Below are positions 15,566-23,054 of a DNA stretch of 39,122 nucleotides, in pieces. The stretch is taken from NCBI GenBank assembly GCA_023395595.1, contig JAEWYO010000027.1:1-39122 (forward strand), read 5' to 3'. Position numbers and translations under genes: made by a program. The notes beneath the pieces were generated by a model. That model made no database searches and had not been told where the DNA came from. It saw nothing but the letters and a program-made list of their open reading frames with translations. Numbering within the stretch: the first letter of the stretch is position 1; each line of letters begins with the position of its first letter. The DNA is from Bacillota bacterium. Lineage in GTDB: Bacteria > Bacillota > Clostridia > Christensenellales > CAG-138.

Positions 15566-16714
15566 ATGCAGCAGGAACCCCAAGAATTGCAGGAAGTTTT
15601 AACGCAAGATTATCGTTATCTACACCAGCACCCCGAACTGAGTTTTCAGGAGACCGAAACAACAAGTTGGCTTTGGGCGCAGCTCGAAACGCTCGGCATT
15701 GAGGTTCTCGATACGGGGCTTTCAACCGGGCTTGTCGCGATCATCCGTGGCGATCAGGCGGGAAAGACTGTCGCACTCCGCGCGGATATCGACGCGCTGC
15801 CCGTGTGCGAAGAAACCGCTGTTCCCTACGCCTCGGTTTCGCAAGGCTTCATGCATGCCTGCGGACACGATTTTCACACAACCGTTCTGCTAGGCGCAGC
15901 AAGACTGCTCCAGAAAGATCGCGCAAACCTCAAAGGTTCCGTCAAACTCGTGTTCCAGCCCGCGGAGGAACACTCCGGCGGGGCGATTCAGGTTTTAAAA
16001 ACCGGCGTTCTCTCCGATGTATCGGAAATCTACGGCTTGCATGTCATGCCGGTGATTCCGTCCGGCGCCGTCGCGCTCCGCTCCGGCGCAAACCACGCGG
16101 CCGTCGGCTGGTTTACGATCCGTATCACCGGTCGCGGTGGACACGCCGCACTGCCGCACACATGCGCAGACCCGATTGTGGCGCTAGGCCAGCTCATCGG
16201 CGCGTTGCAAACGGTCGTGAGCCGCACGGTCGATCCGTTTGAAAACGCGGTTGTGAGCGTCACGCATGTCAACGCGGGCAGCACTTGGAACGTCATCCCG
16301 GGCGATGCCTTTCTAGAGGGAACCTTCCGCGTGTTCTCCAACGAGCTGGCGACGGTGGTTTCGGATCGGATTACGAGCATCTGCTCCGGCGTTGCGCAAA
16401 GCAGCGGCACCGAGATTTCGCTGGACTGGAAGGTGACCACCGCCGCAACAAACAACACGCCTAATCTGGTTATCTTCGCCGCCGATACCGCGCGTTCACT
16501 TGGACTTCCACTCACGGACGATCTACTAACCATGACGGGTGAGGATTTTGCTGAGTACCAGCGCACCATCCCCGGCGTGTTCGTCCACTTTGGCGTCAGC
16601 CGGGATAAGCCACTGCATCACCCCGCCTTTCTCGCGGATGAAACGCAGCTTTCGCGGGCGGCACGGTATCTCGCCACGCTCGCATCAAAATCACTCGAAC
16701 GTCTGCAACAGTAG
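15566..16714 (+). CDS. M20D family N-acyl-L-amino acid amidohydrolase
   Basis: A 382-residue zinc-dependent amidohydrolase. Metal-site motifs are MHACGHD (96-102), the catalytic pair EE (134-135, PAEEHSGG) and downstream GLHVMP; the lid-domain GRGGHAALPHTCADPI follows, and the C-terminal HHPAFLADE supplies the last ligand region. Relatives in Bacillus sulfur operons deacylate N-acetylcysteine and related N-acyl thiols. The operator just upstream supports that role here. A general N-acyl amino acid hydrolase is the alternative. AGGA lies just before the ATG. Confidence 0.9.
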   Translation: MQQEPQELQEVLTQDYRYLHQHPELSFQETETTSWLWAQLETLGIEVLDTGLSTGLVAIIRGDQAGKTVALRADIDALPVCEETAVPYASVSQGFMHACGHDFHTTVLLGAARLLQKDRANLKGSVKLVFQPAEEHSGGAIQVLKTGVLSDVSEIYGLHVMPVIPSGAVALRSGANHAAVGWFTIRITGRGGHAALPHTCADPIVALGQLIGALQTVVSRTVDPFENAVVSVTHVNAGSTWNVIPGDAFLEGTFRVFSNELATVVSDRITSICSGVAQSSGTEISLDWKVTTAATNNTPNLVIFAADTARSLGLPLTDDLLTMTGEDFAEYQRTIPGVFVHFGVSRDKPLHHPAFLADETQLSRAARYLATLASKSLERLQQ

Positions 16715-16721
16715 CGATCAT

Positions 16722-16748
16722 AACAGCGGGATTTCCCGCTGTTTTTTT
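16722..16748 (+). terminator. Terminator of the M20 amidohydrolase gene
   Basis: AACAGCGGGA (16722-16731), TT loop, TCCCGCTGTT (16734-16743) and a run of seven Ts ending at 16748. It stands 8 bp past the stop codon. Confidence 0.92.
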
Positions 16749-16761
16749 GTACAGCGTTCAC

Positions 16762-16790
16762 TTGACGAATCACGATGCCCATGCTAGACT
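16762..16790 (+). promoter_or_regulatory. Promoter of the alpha/beta hydrolase
   Basis: TTGACG (16762-16767), 17-bp spacer, TAGACT (16785-16790), located between the terminator and the operator. Confidence 0.75.
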
Positions 16791-16794
16791 ATTA

Positions 16795-16811
16795 CATATT
16801 TTGCATATATG
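16795..16811 (+). promoter_or_regulatory. Operator upstream of the alpha/beta hydrolase
   Basis: CATATTTTGCATATATG has half-sites CATAT and TATATG at the same 17-bp size as the other copies and starts 4 bp after the -10. An overlapping TTGCATATATGTTTT (16801-16815) matches the left part of the cysK site. Confidence 0.65.
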
Positions 16812-16833
16812 TTTTTATTTGGAGGAATAATTT

Positions 16834-17667
16834 GTGAATTCGGTTCAGCTTACCCTTCCCGCATCGGACGGAACGCCGCTGGTGCTGTCTTTCTTCGTGT
16901 CCGAGAGCGAAGGGCGCGGCATCCTCGCGCTTGTACACGGGCTGGGCGACTACAGCGGCTGCTTCACGCGAATGATCGACTTCTTCGTGAACAACGGCTT
17001 TCACGTCGCCGCCATCGACATGCACGGCAATGGCGCGGCAGGCGGCCTGCGCGGGCATATCGACCGATACGAGTTATTCTATGAGGACATCGATCTGCTC
17101 CTGCAGCAGGCTCGCGAGCAGTTTGGCGATCTACCGATCGTATTGTACGGACACAGCCTCGGTGGGAACCTCGTTCTCAACTATGCGCTGCGCAGAAAGC
17201 CGGAGCTCGCCGGCGTCGTCTCCTCCGCGCCTCTGCTCCGGCTCAAAAAACGACCGGTTTTGACCAGAATCACAGCGGAAGTTCTGAATCTGGTTGCCCC
17301 TCGCCTTTCTTTGGATGCCGGCATCGATACCAATAACCTCACGCACGATCCAGAGATTGTCGAGGAATACATCCACGACCCGCTCGTGCACGGACAGGCA
17401 ACCATGCGGCTGCTTTCGCAGGCACTCCGCGCAGGCAGCTGGGCGCAAAAGCACGCCGAAGAGTTTCCCTTGCCACTCTTACTCATCCATGGCGGTGCGG
17501 ATACGATCACCGATCCCGTGGCGAGCGCCGCGTTTGCTAAGGCGGTTCCGCCGCAGTTGATCGAGTTCCGGCTCTTTGACGGCTTCTATCACACGCTCCA
17601 CAACGAAGTCGGTCGAGATGAAGTCTATCAAACTGTGCTTGCGTTCTTTGATCGGGTCATATATTAA
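16834..17667 (+). CDS. Alpha/beta hydrolase, monoacylglycerol lipase-like
   Basis: A 277-residue serine hydrolase of the Hydrolase_4 group. Oxyanion HG (35-36, LVHGLGDYSG), nucleophile S108 in YGHSLGGN, acid D223 (HGGADTITDP) and base H253 (FYHTLHNE) form a complete triad. It starts with GTG, 8 bp after GGAGG. No signal peptide, so cytosolic. Family members cleave monoacylglycerols, lysophospholipids or other esters and thioesters. It is a single-gene unit under its own promoter with a sulfur-type operator; the link to sulfur metabolism (for example S-acyl thiol hydrolysis) is inference. Confidence 0.88.
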   Translation: MNSVQLTLPASDGTPLVLSFFVSESEGRGILALVHGLGDYSGCFTRMIDFFVNNGFHVAAIDMHGNGAAGGLRGHIDRYELFYEDIDLLLQQAREQFGDLPIVLYGHSLGGNLVLNYALRRKPELAGVVSSAPLLRLKKRPVLTRITAEVLNLVAPRLSLDAGIDTNNLTHDPEIVEEYIHDPLVHGQATMRLLSQALRAGSWAQKHAEEFPLPLLLIHGGADTITDPVASAAFAKAVPPQLIEFRLFDGFYHTLHNEVGRDEVYQTVLAFFDRVIY

Positions 17668-17688
17668 TCGCATCCAAAACCGAAATAG

Positions 17689-17732
17689 AAACAAAACGAC
17701 CACACATGATTGCATGCGTGGTCGTCTTGTTT
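17689..17732 (-). terminator. Terminator between the hydrolase and potD genes
   Basis: A 20-bp stem (17689-17708 with 17713-17732) around a 4-base loop ATTG. On the minus strand the stem is complete with two G-U pairs and is followed by TTTTGTTT, so it mainly ends potABCD. On the plus strand two A-C mismatches weaken it, but it can still serve the converging hydrolase gene. Confidence 0.85.
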
Positions 17733-17776
17733 ATGCCGGAGCGCGGGGAAAGAGCACTCCGGCAAGCTTGTTTTTG

Positions 17777-18911
17777 TTATTGTTGTCCTGCGGCAGTCTT
17801 AAACTCCGTCCAGATCAGCTCATGCGCCGCCTGCGCATCTGCCGAGATGTTCTGGATCATCTCCATCTGATCCGCGCTGAAATCCGCGGGAAGTGTCAGA
17901 AACTCCTGATACGCGGGATCGATCAGCGAATCCGCAGCCTTATTCGTGCTGTAGTAGCCAAGCCATTCAAAGCACTTTGCGCTGATCTCCGGGCGCAGGA
18001 TATAGTCGATGAATGCGTAGGCAGCAGCCGCGTTCGGCGCTTTGGCAGGAATAAAGTTCGCCATGATGCCAAATCCGATGCCCTCCTTCGGGAAGACCAC
18101 CTTCAGGTCTGGCTTGGCGAGCTTTGCCGCCGTCACCTGAGAGGTATACATCACCGCCGCGCTGATTTCGCCAGAGACGAGATCGTCCTGCAGGCTGTCG
18201 TCCTTGATGAGCCGGATGTTCGGCGCAAGTTCCTTGAGCTTCTCACCCGCCGCCTTGATCACATCCAAGTCCTCGGTGTTATAACTCTGCCCGAGCACCT
18301 TCAGCGCGAGGCCGTCGATGACGCGGTAGTTGCCAATCACACCGATGCTGCCCGCGAGCGAAGGATCAAACAGATCGGCGTAACCCGTAATCTCGATTTT
18401 AACCTGCGCCGGATCGTAGACAATCGTCTGCACGCCCGCGCCATAAGGAACGGTGTATTCGTTGGTCTTGTCGTAGAATTGCCCCTGAAACAACGGGTTG
18501 ATGTTGCCGTAGTTTGCAATTTTTGCCGTGTCGAGCTTCTGTACCAGCCCCTCAGCAATCGCGGCTTCGATGATATAGTCATCCGCAATCACGAGGTCAT
18601 AGTCCCCACCCTTTGCCGCTTCCAGTTTGGCAAGCATGGTCTCATCATAGTCAAAGTTGCTGTAGTTGATCGTGATGCCGATTTCCGCCGTAAAGCCATC
18701 CAGCACCTCCTGCGGGAACATACCTTCCCAGGTGAACAGGTTGAGCGTGGTTCCGCTTAGCGAGCTGTCCGCGGTTGGCGCCGCAGTTGCTTCTGCAGCT
18801 GTTGCTTCCGGTGCGGTTGGTTGACTCGCCTGCTGCTGCCGGAGCTGCGCAGCCAAAGAGCAACGCGCAGGCAAGGGCAAGTGCCAATAGGGAAAGTGAT
18901 TTGTGTTTCAT
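17777..18911 (-). CDS. potD: PotD-like polyamine-binding lipoprotein with apparent frameshift
   Basis: The substrate-binding lipoprotein of a spermidine/putrescine-type ABC importer. The signal and lipobox (MKHKSLSLLALALACALLFGC, starting at 18911 with GGAGG 7 bp upstream) are in one frame. The mature protein (SSLSGTTLNLFTWEGMFPQEVL to the end) is in another. The frames join if one base of the CC at 18829-18830 is removed, giving CAAPAAAASQPTAPEATAAE and a 377-residue protein. The mature domain shows PotD hallmarks (NLFTWEGMF, DYDLVIADDYII, VPYGAGVQTIVYDP). Either a real 1-base insertion silences the gene or it is a sequencing error; the rest is intact. Without the fix the product lacks a signal peptide. 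Confidence 0.85.
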
Positions 18912-18930
18912 GTGATTTCCTCCTTGTTTA

Positions 18931-19749
18931 TTAAGACTCTTTTTCAAAACCATGACGCAATTTCTTCTGTTCTTCCGGCTTATGCCGCTTTCCAATTCGC
19001 AGCGAGAGAAGCCCAAGAATCAGCGTAATCGTGAACATCAGCGTGCACAGCGCGTTGATCTTCGGTGTGACTCCGGTTTTGAGCTGCGTGTAGATCTTGA
19101 TCGGCAACGTGTAGGTGTTGACGCCGGTGACAAATACGCTGATGATCACGTCGTCAAGGCTCATCGCGAACGCCAGCAGTATGCCCGAGAGAATCGCGGG
19201 CAATATCAGCGGAAACGTGATGTCCAGAAACACGCGCCAGCCGCTCGCGCCGAGGTCGCGCGCCGCCTCCGGCAGGCTCTTGTCCATGCCGACCAACCTC
19301 GCCTTTACCAACAGATAGACATACGGAATACAGAACGCCGTGTGCGCAAGGATCAGCGTCGTCATACCAAACGGCAGCCCCATGAGCGAGAAGAAAAGCA
19401 GAAACACGATCCCGAGAATGATCTCCGGAATCATGATCGGCAGCATGGAGAGATACTCGATCACGCCTTTGCTCCTGAGTTTGATTCGCATCATGCCGAC
19501 CGCACCGAGTGTCCCGATCAACGCTGCGGCCAAGCTGCTCAAACTTGCAAGAACGATGCTGTTTTTGAGCGCTTCGAAGATCGCCTTGTCGCGGAACAGC
19601 TCCGCGTACCACTTGAGTGAGAAGCCCGCCCAGACGGAGCTGATCTTGCTCTCGTTAAACGAATACACGATCACGAGCAAAATCGGCAGATACATCAACG
19701 CGCTTAGTATCCCAAGATAGACGTTGGGCCACGCGGTGCGGTTCTTCAT
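18931..19749 (-). CDS. potC: Spermidine/putrescine ABC transporter permease PotC
   Basis: A 272-residue permease with six predicted helices. The EAA coupling motif is EAARDLGASGWRVFLDITFPLILP, followed by SLDDVIISVFVTG, typical of PotC. Its ATG overlaps the potB stop (ATGA), and it ends 19 bp before potD. With PotB it forms the membrane channel. Confidence 0.93.
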   Translation of the reverse strand: MKNRTAWPNVYLGILSALMYLPILLVIVYSFNESKISSVWAGFSLKWYAELFRDKAIFEALKNSIVLASLSSLAAALIGTLGAVGMMRIKLRSKGVIEYLSMLPIMIPEIILGIVFLLFFSLMGLPFGMTTLILAHTAFCIPYVYLLVKARLVGMDKSLPEAARDLGASGWRVFLDITFPLILPAILSGILLAFAMSLDDVIISVFVTGVNTYTLPIKIYTQLKTGVTPKINALCTLMFTITLILGLLSLRIGKRHKPEEQKKLRHGFEKES

Positions 19750-20615
19750 ACCAGTCCCTCCAAATCGCGCACCTTTGTCACGGTGCGATACAACCCGATC
19801 GACAGGCTGGTCAAAATCATCAGCACCACGGACAGCGCTGCCGCAAACGGCCAGTTGTGCGCCTTCATCAGCTGTTCCTGAATCAGATTGCCGACCAGCA
19901 CGACCGTGTTTCCGCCAAGGATATCCGCAATAAAGAAGAGCCCCATCGAAGGCACAAACGTCAGCACCACGCCGGAGAGCAGCCCCGGCATCGTGAGCCG
20001 CAGCGAAACGCTCGTGAACGCCCGAAACGGTGTTGCGCCGAGGTCGCGCGCCGCCTCGATATAACTCCAGTCCAGCTTCTCCGCGCTGGAATACACTGCA
20101 AATATCATGAACGGAAGCAGCGCATAGACCATGCCCACCGCGACGGCGGGATAGCTATAGAGCAGTTTGAGCGGAGACTGCGTGATGCCAAGCCCCATGA
20201 GCAGTTTGTCCAACGTCCCGTTTGCACGGAAGATGATGATCCAGCCATAGAGGCGAATCAGCGAGCTGATCCAAAACGGAATCATCAAAAGCAGCATCAT
20301 CCGCTGTTTCCATTTTGCGGAGAGCTTTGCTATGAAGTAACCGAACGGGTAGCCGATCAGCGCAGTCAGCGCTGTGGTCAGCAACGCGAGCTGAAACGAA
20401 GAAACAAACGTCTTGAGGTAGACCGGCTCCAGCATATCCAGATAGTTTTTCAGCGTAAAATGGTAGACCACGCCCCAGCCATCCGCTCGCTGCAAAAAAC
20501 TCAGCACCACAACGTAGATCAGCGGCCCCGCAACAAACAGCAGCGTAAATACATACAGCGGCAAAACGCTGATGAGCGAGACCGTATCCTGCCTGCCTCC
20601 GGCTTTTCGTTTCAT
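19746..20615 (-). CDS. potB: Spermidine/putrescine ABC transporter permease PotB
   Basis: A 289-residue permease with six predicted helices and the EAA motif EAARDLGATPFRAFTSVSLRLTMPG. WISSLIRLYGWIIIFRANGTLDKLL is characteristic of PotB. Its ATG overlaps the end of potA by 4 bp, and GAGGG lies upstream. Confidence 0.93.
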   Translation of the reverse strand: MKRKAGGRQDTVSLISVLPLYVFTLLFVAGPLIYVVVLSFLQRADGWGVVYHFTLKNYLDMLEPVYLKTFVSSFQLALLTTALTALIGYPFGYFIAKLSAKWKQRMMLLLMIPFWISSLIRLYGWIIIFRANGTLDKLLMGLGITQSPLKLLYSYPAVAVGMVYALLPFMIFAVYSSAEKLDWSYIEAARDLGATPFRAFTSVSLRLTMPGLLSGVVLTFVPSMGLFFIADILGGNTVVLVGNLIQEQLMKAHNWPFAAALSVVLMILTSLSIGLYRTVTKVRDLEGLV

Positions 20616-21697
20616 AGTGAGCCCTCAAGGTCAACCAGAACCGCATCCTCCGGCAGCCAGTTTGCGCAGACAGCATCTCCGACATTGACACCGCCGTCGA
20701 TGCCATATCGGCTCGCAACCAACTCCGCTCCGTCAGGCAGCACAATCGAGATTTGAAGTAGCCCGCCCGCAAAGCTCTTTCCCGTTACCGTGCCGCGTAG
20801 ACCGTCGGTTTCCCCTCCACGCGCGATGGCAAGGCGCAGGTTCTCGCGCCGCACAGCAACGGTGAGTGTTTGTCCAGGCGCAACTGTGGCTCCGTTTCGT
20901 GCGGAATGCCAGACCCCGCCTTCGCCTTGTGCGGTGAGCGTGGTTTGGTCCGCCGTCAACACCGTACCCGAGATGATATTCGCCGAACCCACAAACCGCG
21001 CGACATAGCTTGTCTTTGGGTGGTCATATACCTCGGACGGCGTGCCAATCTGCTCAAAAAGTCCGTTACGCATGATGGCGATGCGGTCACTCATGGTGAG
21101 CGCCTCCTCCTGATCATGCGTAATATAGATAAAGGTTATCCCCAGTTGCGCTTGCAGTTTTTTTAGCTCCAGTTGCATCTGCCGCCGCAGCTGCAAATCC
21201 AGCGCACCAAGCGGCTCGTCCAGCAGCAGTACCGCCGGACTGGCGACGATGGCCCGCGCGATAGCGACGCGCTGCCTCTGCCCGCCTGAGAGTTCGCCCG
21301 GCATGCGCTTTTCATACCCTTCCAACTGCACAAGTTCCAACGCGTGCGTGACCGATTCTCGGATCTTCTCTCGGCTTTGTCCGCGCAGGCGCAGGCTGTA
21401 TCCGATGTTCGTCGCGACATCCATATGCGGAAACAGCGCATAATTCTGGAACACGGTGTTTACGTTTCGATGGTTTGGCTCCTCGCGGGTCACATCCTTT
21501 CCTTGCAAAAACACCTGCCCCGCGTCCGGCTGTTCCAGCCCCGCAATGATGCGCAGCGTCGTCGTCTTTCCGCAGCCGGATGAACCAAGCAACGTGATAA
21601 ACTCTCCCTGTCGAATCTCTAGATCGATCCCGTTGAGCACCTCTGCATCGCCGAAGCGTTTTGTAATGCCAACGAGCCGCAGGATACTTTCCCCCAT
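20612..21697 (-). CDS. potA: Spermidine/putrescine ABC transporter ATP-binding protein PotA
   Basis: A 361-residue ABC ATPase with Walker A GSSGCGKTTT, Q-loop QNYALFPHM, signature LSGGQRQRVAIARA, Walker B VLLLDEPLGALD and switch His (ITHDQEEAL), followed by a C-terminal TOBE-type regulatory region (about 240-361). ATG at 21697 (MGESILRLVG) is preferred since GGAG lies 9 bp upstream; the ATG at 21712 has no ribosome site. Lies 61 bp after the C39-like gene with no terminator in between, so probably one transcript C39-potABCD. Confidence 0.93.
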   Translation of the reverse strand: MGESILRLVGITKRFGDAEVLNGIDLEIRQGEFITLLGSSGCGKTTTLRIIAGLEQPDAGQVFLQGKDVTREEPNHRNVNTVFQNYALFPHMDVATNIGYSLRLRGQSREKIRESVTHALELVQLEGYEKRMPGELSGGQRQRVAIARAIVASPAVLLLDEPLGALDLQLRRQMQLELKKLQAQLGITFIYITHDQEEALTMSDRIAIMRNGLFEQIGTPSEVYDHPKTSYVARFVGSANIISGTVLTADQTTLTAQGEGGVWHSARNGATVAPGQTLTVAVRRENLRLAIARGGETDGLRGTVTGKSFAGGLLQISIVLPDGAELVASRYGIDGGVNVGDAVCANWLPEDAVLVDLEGSL

Positions 21698-21758
21698 ATT
21701 CTGCTTCTCCATTTTCTATTTTTACTCTCAATTAAACCGTTTGTTTCCGTCTGTTTCG

Positions 21759-22379
21759 CTAAATCATGTACTCGATCGTGCGTGTCGGCGTCTTTTTGGT
21801 CGTCTCGTTAAACAGGATTACCGCTTCCCGCGTGTCAAGAGGCCCCAGTGCATACGGGTTCTTCCCTTCGCTGTTGAGAAGGCTAGCTGCGACGCGGCGG
21901 TTGTGGCTGCAAGGCGCATCCGAAATGATCTGCGCACCCGCCACATGAAACGGTTGCTTGCGGTAATACGGATCAAACAGGAGCAGATCCGTGCCGTCCA
22001 ACCCCGTTGCAAGTGCGTAATGCCAGCAGCCGTAGCGAAGGCGCAGCACCACCGCGCCGCCTTGCTGAAGGCTTGCCGTGATCCGGCTGTGCGGGCTTGT
22101 GTTCACCTGCTCTCCAGTCAAAAATTCGCAGCGAATCGGAAATCGCTTCACCTTGCCAAACTGATTCAGCCAGTTCGCTAAAAACATCATCGCCATTCCC
22201 GATGTCCCGTTTTTCCCGAACTCACCCTTGTCGTTGTAGGAGTCGAGGCTATACATCATGATGTGGCGGATAATGTCCGGCGGAATCTCCTTGCGGTGAA
22301 ATAGAAAACTGATCGCGTTGACCAAGGTCGTCGGCCCGCAATCGAATTCCGTCATTTGATAGCTCAGTGGGTTTTTCAT
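21759..22379 (-). CDS. C39-like papain-fold cysteine peptidase family protein
   Basis: A 206-residue protein with a papain-like triad layout: C14 in QMTEFDCGPTTLVNAI, H120 in YGCWHYALATG and D136 in LLLFDPYY. The N-terminal pattern is that of peptidase C39-like proteins. No signal peptide, no transmembrane helices and no ABC domain, so it is not a bacteriocin exporter peptidase. It may be a cytosolic peptidase, amidase or transferase, possibly acting on a thiol peptide or amine conjugate. First gene of the minus-strand unit leading into potABCD, with a promoter and the best operator copy directly upstream. Confidence 0.75.
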   Translation of the reverse strand: MKNPLSYQMTEFDCGPTTLVNAISFLFHRKEIPPDIIRHIMMYSLDSYNDKGEFGKNGTSGMAMMFLANWLNQFGKVKRFPIRCEFLTGEQVNTSPHSRITASLQQGGAVVLRLRYGCWHYALATGLDGTDLLLFDPYYRKQPFHVAGAQIISDAPCSHNRRVAASLLNSEGKNPYALGPLDTREAVILFNETTKKTPTRTIEYMI

Positions 22380-22412
22380 CTTCTATCCCCGCAAACACAT
22401 TTTAACGTTTTT

Positions 22413-22436
22413 GCATATATGTTTTATATGTTTTAT
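22413..22436 (-). promoter_or_regulatory. Operator upstream of the C39-like gene
   Basis: Contains CATATATGTTTTATATG (22414-22430), a perfect CATATA-N5-TATATG repeat preceded by TTG, identical over the 24-bp site to the cysK copy at 29244. An extra TTTTATAAGTTTTATG follows toward the -10. It starts 11 bp after the -10. Confidence 0.82.
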
Positions 22437-22447
22437 AAGTTTTATGT

Positions 22448-22476
22448 ATGTTACCATCAAATCCCACCTGCGTCAA
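22448..22476 (-). promoter_or_regulatory. Sigma-A promoter of the C39-pot unit
   Basis: On the minus strand: TTGACG (22471-22476), 17-bp spacer, TAACAT (22448-22453), with the operator directly downstream. Confidence 0.78.
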
Positions 22477-22520
22477 TCGGTTCCAGTCAATTCTTGAAAG
22501 TTTTTTCTTGCTCCGTTCTA

Positions 22521-22549
22521 TTGACAGTCTGTTTTGTTTCGTTTATGAT
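22521..22549 (+). promoter_or_regulatory. Sigma-A promoter of the Rrf2 regulator gene
   Basis: TTGACA (22521-22526), 17-bp spacer, TATGAT (22544-22549), a near-consensus promoter 39 bp before the ATG. Confidence 0.88.
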
Positions 22550-22571
22550 AAAACATACTGATTTAATATGC
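22548..22571 (+). promoter_or_regulatory. Autoregulatory operator at the Rrf2 regulator gene
   Basis: CATACTGATTTAATATG (22554-22570) is a 17-bp site with half-sites CATA and ATATG. The outer bases ATAAAA and GC also agree with the reverse complement of the cysK site. It begins at the -10 and covers the predicted transcription start, as expected for autorepression. Confidence 0.6.
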
Positions 22572-22587
22572 TAAGGAGATGGTAATC

Positions 22588-23031
22588 ATGAGGATTTCTG
22601 CGAAAGGGCGTTATGCGCTGGCATCCGTCATTCATATGGCGCAGCAACAATTCGGCGACTCGATCACCCTCATCAGCATCTCCGAGAGCCTTGGTATCTC
22701 CAAAATCTACCTTGAGCAGGTATTTGCCCTGCTCAAACGCGGCGAACTCGTCACCTCGGTCAAAGGAGCGCAGGGCGGCTATCAGCTTGCCCGAATGCCC
22801 AGGCAGATGACCGTTTTGGACGTGCTCACCGCCGTGGAAACCACCCTGTTTGATAAAACCGAGGATACGGTTTTCGAGAAAGCGCCGGAGATCGAGTACG
22901 CCATGCGTTTATCTGCGTTTCAACCATTGGACGACGCAGTCGCGGACGCGCTCGGAAAGGTAACGCTGGAAGATCTCGTTCTCGCTGCGGAAAAGCAAAA
23001 AGGCGACCACGCGGCTATGTATTATATCTAA
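22588..23031 (+). CDS. cymR: Rrf2 family transcriptional regulator, CymR-like
   Basis: A 147-residue Rrf2 winged-helix regulator. MRISAKGRYALASVIHMA and ISESLGISKIYLEQVFALLKRGELVTSVKGAQGGYQLAR form the DNA-binding domain. It contains no cysteine at all, so it cannot carry the Fe-S cluster of IscR/NsrR. The C terminus TLEDLV...AAMYYI resembles the end of CymR, the cysteine-metabolism repressor of Bacillus and Staphylococcus, which acts in a complex with CysK. ATG at 22588 has AAGGAG 9 bp upstream; the frame opens 9 bp earlier. It heads an operon with two C-S bond enzymes. The symbol is an assignment by similarity and context. Confidence 0.85.
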   Translation: MRISAKGRYALASVIHMAQQQFGDSITLISISESLGISKIYLEQVFALLKRGELVTSVKGAQGGYQLARMPRQMTVLDVLTAVETTLFDKTEDTVFEKAPEIEYAMRLSAFQPLDDAVADALGKVTLEDLVLAAEKQKGDHAAMYYI

Positions 23032-23054
23032 GCCTGCGAGAACAGGATTTTTTA

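Noticed and set aside
17777..18911. Programmed frameshifting in potD
   Set aside because: No slippery heptamer or downstream pseudoknot is apparent. A simple 1-base insertion in a repeat explains it better.
23033..23052. Terminator between the Rrf2 gene and the transsulfuration gene
   Set aside because: CCTG/CAGG is only a 4-bp stem before ATTTTTTA, too weak to be called. The genes are better seen as one operon.
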